A stretch of DNA of 64,000 nt, from NCBI RefSeq assembly GCF_030161415.1, contig NZ_BSSU01000007.1, positions 124,001 to 188,000 on the forward strand. The letters run 5' to 3'. The notes under the pieces were generated by a model. The model made no database searches, had not been told where the DNA came from, and saw only the letters and a list, made by a program, of their open reading frames with translations. The position numbers were made by a program, and so were the translations under genes. This stretch comes from Thalassotalea eurytherma. GTDB lineage: Bacteria; Pseudomonadota; Gammaproteobacteria; Enterobacterales; Alteromonadaceae. Every line of letters begins with the position of its first letter. The first letter of the stretch is position 1. Positions 60,215 through 64,000 of this stretch are shown here, piece after piece.

Positions 60215-60318
60215 TCTGAATAAAATTGAGAGTTATTGAAGCTATTGTAGATTTTATATAGTGATTATAACAAGAGGGCTAAAAATAACTAAGAACATCA
60301 GATTACTACATTATTTGG

Positions 60319-60465
60319 TCAGCCCAGACTGATGAATCCAACACGCGGGGTGGATACTTGAACAAATTCGCCCTGTTTTGGTGCAGTTTTGGCCTGCTCC
60401 TCAATCACTTTTTTAGGTGCCTCAAGTGTTGTTGTTTGCTTAGGGTCGAATTGTTTTACTGTCAT
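60319..60465 (-). CDS. Small hypothetical protein
   Basis: 48 residues from ATG at 60465, beginning MTVKQFDPKQTTTLEAPKK and ending RVGFISLG. Soluble, Lys/Thr/Gln-rich. An AAGG ribosome-binding site lies about 6 nt before the ATG. No family recognised; it could be spurious, but start, RBS and length are consistent with a small real protein. Confidence 0.45.
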   Translation of the reverse strand: MTVKQFDPKQTTTLEAPKKVIEEQAKTAPKQGEFVQVSTPRVGFISLG

Positions 60466-60513
60466 GCTGTGCCTTGGTGAATCAGGTGAAAAATAAGGCG
60501 CATATTATATAGG

Positions 60514-60548
60514 AAAAGGCTTAATAGAGGAATCTAATAAGCCTTTTT
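60514..60548 (-). terminator. Probable terminator after unknown secreted protein gene
   Basis: AAAAGGCTT (60514-60522) pairs with AAGCCTTTT (60539-60547), with a 16-nt loop. It lies 17 nt past the stop codon at 60564. Confidence 0.5.
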
Positions 60549-60563
60549 GAGTTAGATTTAAAA

Positions 60564-61832
60564 TTAGAAGCAACTTTTTTCTGGATGTTGTATCACTTCA
60601 CATGCGTGGCTGAATACCTTTCCGTCATACCAAGCAATTGTGTGTTCATATCGGTCCTTTCTGTCAGACACATTCATGCAGGTTGTGAATTTATAAGCGT
60701 CAAATCCCGCCCCTAAGGAATAGTCGGGACTAAATCCAATCCAACTATAAACAGATTTAATTCCATTTTTGTTAAAGCAACCTTTACCTGTTAAATCAAC
60801 TCCTCCAGTAAATGGGAGTAATGTTGAAAAATCTGTAACTCCACCGCTAACAATAATTATTCGCTTAGTTTGCATACAGGTATTTCTTACACAATTGACA
60901 ATGTAGTGCAGGTTATTTTGGTTTCTATAGTTAATTGCAATTTCCGGTGAAAGACAGGCGTTTTTTGTCTCATCCTGAGGCCATCTTGAGTCATTGATTG
61001 CAATTGCTAGTAAATCATTTGCAGAACTTAACGTATTGGATTTTTTCAAATGATTTAATAATGAAAAGCAGGCCTCTTGTTTTTCTTTCGATTTTTTTCT
61101 ATCTACTGCAATGAAGTTGTCATATAAAGTGTGAGCATTTTCATTACTTACCTGTTCTTTAAAGCCAACATCAAAAAATATATTTCTTTTGTCATAGCCT
61201 TTTATGTCAAAAACAACTGTTGCAGCCGTATCTTCATCCCCATCAGGAAGTTCATTTATTTTGCCGCTGTTATCAAAGTATAGTGATTTTTGATATACCC
61301 CTTTATTTAAATTTACTCCCCCTTTATACGTTAATGTAACGTCTTTATTGTCTATTAATACAGAAGAAATAGTATCTATAGCGGATTGGGCTACATCAGA
61401 TACACCTGGGGTAACATCAATTGCACTATATGCTTTTGCCATATTTAAAAGGCTTTTCGTAAAACTAGATGCGTCACTTTTATCAACTGAAAAGAAATCA
61501 ACTTTAATTAAGACTTGTTGATTGGGGGTGTTGAAATATGAATCTATAAGGCGAATATCCTCAGTAGTTACGCGGGTTAACTTATCATCTTTAATTTCAA
61601 ATCTTTCAAGGACGACAGGCGGAACTATTATTGTTTCAACGCCATCTCTTTTGGTGATTACGGTTGCAGTTACTATTAAACTTTTATCATCATCGGTAAA
61701 AAATTTAACTATGCCAGAACTCTTTTCTGGCAAAATAAGATTGCCGCTTTTGTAATTTAAATCAAGATAGTAGTTTTCTGCGTATGCAAATGTTGAAAGC
61801 ATAAGCAAAAAGAAAGCGTTAATTATTTTCAT
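60564..61832 (-). CDS. Secreted protein of unknown function
   Basis: 422 residues, with a clear signal peptide (about 1-18, ending FAYA). No domain recognised. The mature part has a beta-rich N-terminal half (TATVITKRDG, then VDFFSVDKSD), and a C-terminal half with eight Cys, an even number that fits disulfides in the periplasm or outside. No PEP-CTERM, LPXTG or lipobox. Its coding sequence is more AT-rich than the genes to its left and it lies next to decayed insertion sequences, so recent gain is possible. Confidence 0.7.
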   Translation of the reverse strand: MKIINAFFLLMLSTFAYAENYYLDLNYKSGNLILPEKSSGIVKFFTDDDKSLIVTATVITKRDGVETIIVPPVVLERFEIKDDKLTRVTTEDIRLIDSYFNTPNQQVLIKVDFFSVDKSDASSFTKSLLNMAKAYSAIDVTPGVSDVAQSAIDTISSVLIDNKDVTLTYKGGVNLNKGVYQKSLYFDNSGKINELPDGDEDTAATVVFDIKGYDKRNIFFDVGFKEQVSNENAHTLYDNFIAVDRKKSKEKQEACFSLLNHLKKSNTLSSANDLLAIAINDSRWPQDETKNACLSPEIAINYRNQNNLHYIVNCVRNTCMQTKRIIIVSGGVTDFSTLLPFTGGVDLTGKGCFNKNGIKSVYSWIGFSPDYSLGAGFDAYKFTTCMNVSDRKDRYEHTIAWYDGKVFSHACEVIQHPEKSCF

Positions 61833-61961
61833 GTTGACCTGCCTATTATTATTTCTTCCTGTGGTTAAAATATAGACAGGTAAAATGGTTTTAGCAAAAC
61901 GAGTAATTTATCTTAAATTTTAATTCTTTAGGTTGAATCTGACTGAATTGACCAGACTAAC

Positions 61962-62382
61962 CTAGACACTTTCTTGGTTGATAAAATAGGTTTTATCATA
62001 GTCAGCCGGAGGCTGATTATTTAAATAACCTGCTTTCGTTTACTGTTATAAAACATGTCGATGTAATAGAAAATGTCTTCATTAGCTTTTTCTCGATTTA
62101 AGTACTTTCGTCGCTTAATACGTTCACGCTTTAGTAGCTGAAAGAAGCTTTCTGCAACGGCATTATCATGACAATTCCCTCGACGACTCATGCTCAATGA
62201 TAAATTATGTTCAGTTGCAAAGCGTTGCCAATCATATCCTGTAAATTGACTGCCCTGATCGGGATGAATAATGACAGTCTGTTGAGGCTTTCTTCACCAT
62301 ACGGCTGCGAGTAACGCACTCACTGCGAGATCTGTAAGCATCATCGATTGCATCGACCAGCCAACAATTTGGCGAGAAAAAT
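61962..62382 (-). pseudogene. IS3-family transposase OrfB, C-terminal fragment
   Basis: Read by hand. From the inner end: FSRQIVGWSMQSMMLTDLAV, then a nonsense TGA after AAVW, then RKPQQTVIIHPDQGSQFTGY with the second Asp of the DDE triad. NCHDNAVAESFFQLLKRE follows with the Glu. A frameshift after FYNSKR is needed to reach KAGYLNNQPPADYDKTYF and the stop at 61962. The N-terminal part is missing. Confidence 0.85.
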
Positions 62383-62383
62383 A

Positions 62384-62482
62384 GATTTATCTCCTCATTC
62401 ACAAGAAAAGCTTAATACCGTAGCAACATTATTAAATGAAAGACTTAGGAAAACATTGAAATTTAAGGCACATCACACATGA
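62384..62482 (+). pseudogene. IS30-family transposase, C-terminal fragment
   Basis: 32 codons matching the IS30 C-terminus: DLSPHSQEKLNTVATLLNER then LRKTLKFKA. It starts within two bases of where IS3 OrfB similarity ends, on the opposite strand, so an IS30-type element inserted into the IS3 copy and was later deleted. Confidence 0.75.
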
Positions 62483-62539
62483 TTGAAAAGGATGTTGCGA
62501 TGAACACTTGAATCTACAGCGGCTTCCTTTAACGGGTCA

Positions 62540-62691
62540 CGCTATTGCTACCACAGCGTTTTAGCTAGAGATAAAGGCAATTGGTTGAGATATCTAACCG
62601 CTGGGCAACACTTGCCACAGAATGGCCTTTTTTCGGTGACTTGTTTTACAGCCTGTATTTTAAATTCTTCAAGAAATCTTTTAGCGCTCAT
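62540..62691 (-). pseudogene. IS3-family OrfA, N-terminal fragment
   Basis: From ATG at 62691: MSAKRFLEEFKIQAVKQVTE, then a one-base frameshift restores GHSVASVAQRLDISTN, and an in-frame TAG interrupts LYL*LKRCG. This is the helix-turn-helix part of IS3 OrfA. The inner boundary is approximate. Confidence 0.8.
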
Positions 62692-62801
62692 TCATCCTCC
62701 GAGTGCACAAAGTTTACAACTTATTTGTGTCTAGGAAAATCTGGGCAGTCCACAGAAAACCAAAGGTTGAGAGCAGATAACATAACTAAAGAGACAGGCA
62801 G

Positions 62802-62891
62802 AAAAAAGCCGATGACAATATCATCGGCGCATTTAGCTATGGGGAAAGCTAGAAAATATACAAATTATTACAACAGGTGTTCACAAGGAAC
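62802..62891 (-). ncRNA. Candidate small RNA, about 90 nt
   Basis: On the minus strand a consensus promoter (TTTACA, 18 nt, TATAAT) is followed about 63 nt after the likely start by a strong GC-rich terminator, with no ORF between. The putative RNA folds into three hairpins: TGTTC/GAACA with a CTTGT loop near the 5' end, TAGCT/AGCTA with a C-rich loop, and the terminator stem GCCGATGA/TCATCGGC followed by TTTTTT. Both C-rich single-stranded parts could pair with ribosome-binding sites. I do not recognise it as a known sRNA. Confidence 0.55.
62808..62828 (-). terminator. Terminator of candidate small RNA
   Basis: GCCGATGA (62808-62815) pairs with TCATCGGC (62821-62828), with a 5-nt loop. On the minus strand TTTTTT follows (A-run 62802-62807). 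Confidence 0.85.
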
Positions 62892-62897
62892 AAATAC

Positions 62898-62927
62898 ATT
62901 ATAGAGTAATTACTTTATTCATGTAAA
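62898..62927 (-). promoter_or_regulatory. Sigma-70 promoter of candidate small RNA
   Basis: The minus strand reads TTTACA (62927-62922), then 18 nt, then TATAAT (62903-62898). Confidence 0.7.
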
Positions 62928-63115
62928 GAGCTTTTACTCTAAAAATGATAAAAAAGTGTTCTTCAGTTGTAAATAGGATGAATTTTGTCGGGAAATCAAT
63001 CAGATTCGCTCAAATCAAATTAACCTTCGTATAGAGTTTTTTGAATAATTTAACTCAAAAATAACACTCAGATTTTATTAAAAGAAGTTACGGCGTAGTG
63101 TCCCAAATTTGCTAG
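62928..63115. other. Non-coding stretch
   Basis: No ORF with a usable start is seen. It holds a 17-nt sequence, AAATTAACCTTCGTATA (63017-63033), that occurs again at 58210-58226 in front of the cytochrome c gene. Confidence 0.4.
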
Positions 63116-63120
63116 AACTA

Positions 63121-63150
63121 AAAAAGGCTACTGTATTAGTAGCCTTTTTA
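63121..63150 (-). terminator. Terminator after cohesin-like PEP-CTERM gene
   Basis: A 12-bp stem (63122-63133 with 63139-63150) with a 5-nt loop and A/T runs. 19 nt past the stop codon at 63169. Confidence 0.85.
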
Positions 63151-63168
63151 AATCAAACTTACCGAGTA

Positions 63169-63732
63169 TTAAAATGAACGTACTTTGCGGCTTAAACTAA
63201 TAACCGCTATAGCAACTAACATTAAAAACACGGTTGTTGGTTCTGGCACACTAGTCACGGTTACGCTTGATTGCCCTTCAACTGATACAGACAACTGCTG
63301 CACCGGTGCAAAAATATCAAATGGGTCAGATAAGCTAAACTCACTAATATTTAAGCTAAAGTCAGTAACACCAGCAGTTAACGCTGTTACGTTAAATTGT
63401 GCAAGCATAAAATCACCACCCGCATATGGTAAAAAGTCTACGAATGATATGGCCAACTCAGTTTGCGTTTCGAGTGCCGATACACCGAATGGAAAACTCG
63501 GTAAATCACTAGAAAAAGATGCTGAATCATAGCTAAATACCGATGGATCAAATAGCACATCTAAATCAAACACATCAAAAAAAACAAAATTTGTAGCAAG
63601 TAACGAAACTTCAACACTATCACCAACTGAGACTTCAGTTTGGTCCACTGAAACGGTAATAATGCCGGCATTTGCTGAAAGAGGTAAATGCGCTGCGACG
63701 ATGACGAGTAATGTCATTATTAAATTTTTCAT
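63169..63732 (-). CDS. Cohesin-like PEP-CTERM protein
   Basis: 187 residues. Signal peptide about 1-22 (SANAG). The mature domain (about 23-155) follows a cohesin pattern: VSVDQTEVSVGDSVEVSLLAT, then a strand with FDVFDLDVLFDPSVFSYDS, then MLAQFNVTALTAGVTDFSL. The C-terminus is VPEPTTVFLMLVAIAV plus the basic tail SRKVRSF, a PEP-CTERM signal. It is 31 nt downstream of a gene ending in dockerin-like repeats, on the same strand and without a terminator between, so the two are likely one operon. Known cohesins bind dockerins. No sigma-54 element was found in the short gap. Confidence 0.8.
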   Translation of the reverse strand: MKNLIMTLLVIVAAHLPLSANAGIITVSVDQTEVSVGDSVEVSLLATNFVFFDVFDLDVLFDPSVFSYDSASFSSDLPSFPFGVSALETQTELAISFVDFLPYAGGDFMLAQFNVTALTAGVTDFSLNISEFSLSDPFDIFAPVQQLSVSVEGQSSVTVTSVPEPTTVFLMLVAIAVISLSRKVRSF

Positions 63733-63763
63733 GTTAATTCCTTATTTTTCTTCTTAAGCCGTC

Positions 63764-64000
63764 TTACGCGCAGCCTGCATTAGTGCATAAGCTCATCATT
63801 ACGCGAGCATCCATCATGGTAATAAAACCATCGTTATTTAAATCAAATGACATCTCGATAGGTTGGCTCATTTGAATCGCTCTCATTAGGCCGTAAATAT
63901 CGTTAATATCTACATCACCATCGCCATCAAAGTCACCAGTGAGGGCAGCTGGAGCAAAGTTAAAACCAATGACGACAGGATCATGGTCTGACATGCGGTA
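63764..64000 (-). CDS. Extracellular nuclease with C-terminal dockerin-like repeats, 5' part outside window
   Basis: The frame is open to the right edge; 78 codons are visible. They start with YRMSDHDPVVIGF, the end motif of the endonuclease/exonuclease/phosphatase fold of secreted nucleases (ExeM type). Two dockerin-like calcium loops follow: DFDGDGDVDINDIYGLMRAI and DLNNDGFITMMDARVMMSL. A CTNAGCA end follows. The nuclease call rests on the SDHDP motif only; the dockerin call on the two 12-residue loops with trailing helices. Confidence 0.75.
   Translation of the reverse strand, partial: YRMSDHDPVVIGFNFAPAALTGDFDGDGDVDINDIYGLMRAIQMSQPIEMSFDLNNDGFITMMDARVMMSLCTNAGCA

Larger units (their letters stand above)
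61944..62752 (-). mobile_element. Decayed IS3-family element with an internal IS30-family fragment
   Basis: Imperfect terminal inverted repeats of about 26 bp are seen: the left end reads inward TGAATTGACCAGACTAACC, the right end (reverse complement) TGGACTGCCCAGATTTTCC, both followed by TAGACAC. Inside are pieces of IS3 OrfA and OrfB on the minus strand, and a short piece of IS30 transposase on the plus strand. At about 809 bp it is much shorter than an intact IS3-type element. No target-site duplication could be seen. Confidence 0.8.

Noticed and set aside
62581-62904. Plus-strand open frame of 107 codons
   Set aside because: It runs antisense through the IS3 OrfA fragment, an inverted repeat and the candidate sRNA; its sequence is low in protein character.

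Overview
The window looks like a chromosomal segment of a marine gammaproteobacterium of the Alteromonadales, most like Colwelliaceae (Colwellia or Thalassotalea). The basis is the AT-rich coding style, the set of gammaproteobacterial housekeeping genes (plsB, ubiCA, glpEG, kbl-tdh, waaA, kdkA, coaD, mutM, rpmBG, radC, coaBC, slmA, pepD, engB), an MshQ-like protein and a PEP-CTERM/exosortase regulatory system. No rRNA, tRNA, CRISPR array or prophage was seen.

Layout. 1-9811 (minus strand) is part of a PEP-CTERM surface/exopolysaccharide locus: a TPR lipoprotein (prsT, running off the left edge), a PEP-CTERM substrate, a UDP-glucuronate epimerase, UDP-glucose dehydrogenase, and the sigma-54 activator/kinase pair prsR-prsK. 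The exosortase itself is not in the window. 9812-13882 is an RND efflux pair. 14082-25742 holds a DUF885 protein, plsB, ubiCA, a MATE transporter, a FliL-like protein, glpEG and kbl-tdh. 25988-38327 is an envelope/CoA/repair block (waaA, kdkA, coaD, mutM, rpmGB, radC, coaBC, slmA, pepD). A parA-like/ribbon-helix-helix/PilZ module sits between rpmB and radC, which are neighbours in E. coli. 38395-48142 has a second PEP-CTERM protein, a SYLF protein, a coiled-coil protein with 14-residue repeats, and a 2263-residue MshQ-like adhesin with seven tandem modules. 48217-60214 has an S10 peptidase, an Aer-like chemoreceptor behind an FNR-type box, a D-lactate dehydrogenase, a split LetA plus eight-MCE LetB-like transport system, a tetraheme cytochrome c4, engB and chrA. 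60319-64000 is accessory: a small ORF, an unknown secreted protein, a decayed IS3 element containing an IS30 fragment, a candidate small RNA, and a cohesin-like PEP-CTERM protein just downstream of a dockerin-bearing extracellular nuclease.

How it fits together. PrsK and PrsR should control PEP-CTERM genes through sigma-54. Upstream of two unlinked PEP-CTERM genes, 35 kb apart, I find a sigma-54 promoter and, exactly 62 nt upstream of it in both cases, an 18-nt box matching at 15 of 18 positions. This is a strong candidate for the PrsR enhancer site. The cohesin-like/dockerin gene pair suggests that a secreted nuclease may be held on the surface by a PEP-CTERM-anchored partner. Gene functions are read from sequence by eye; no database search was possible.
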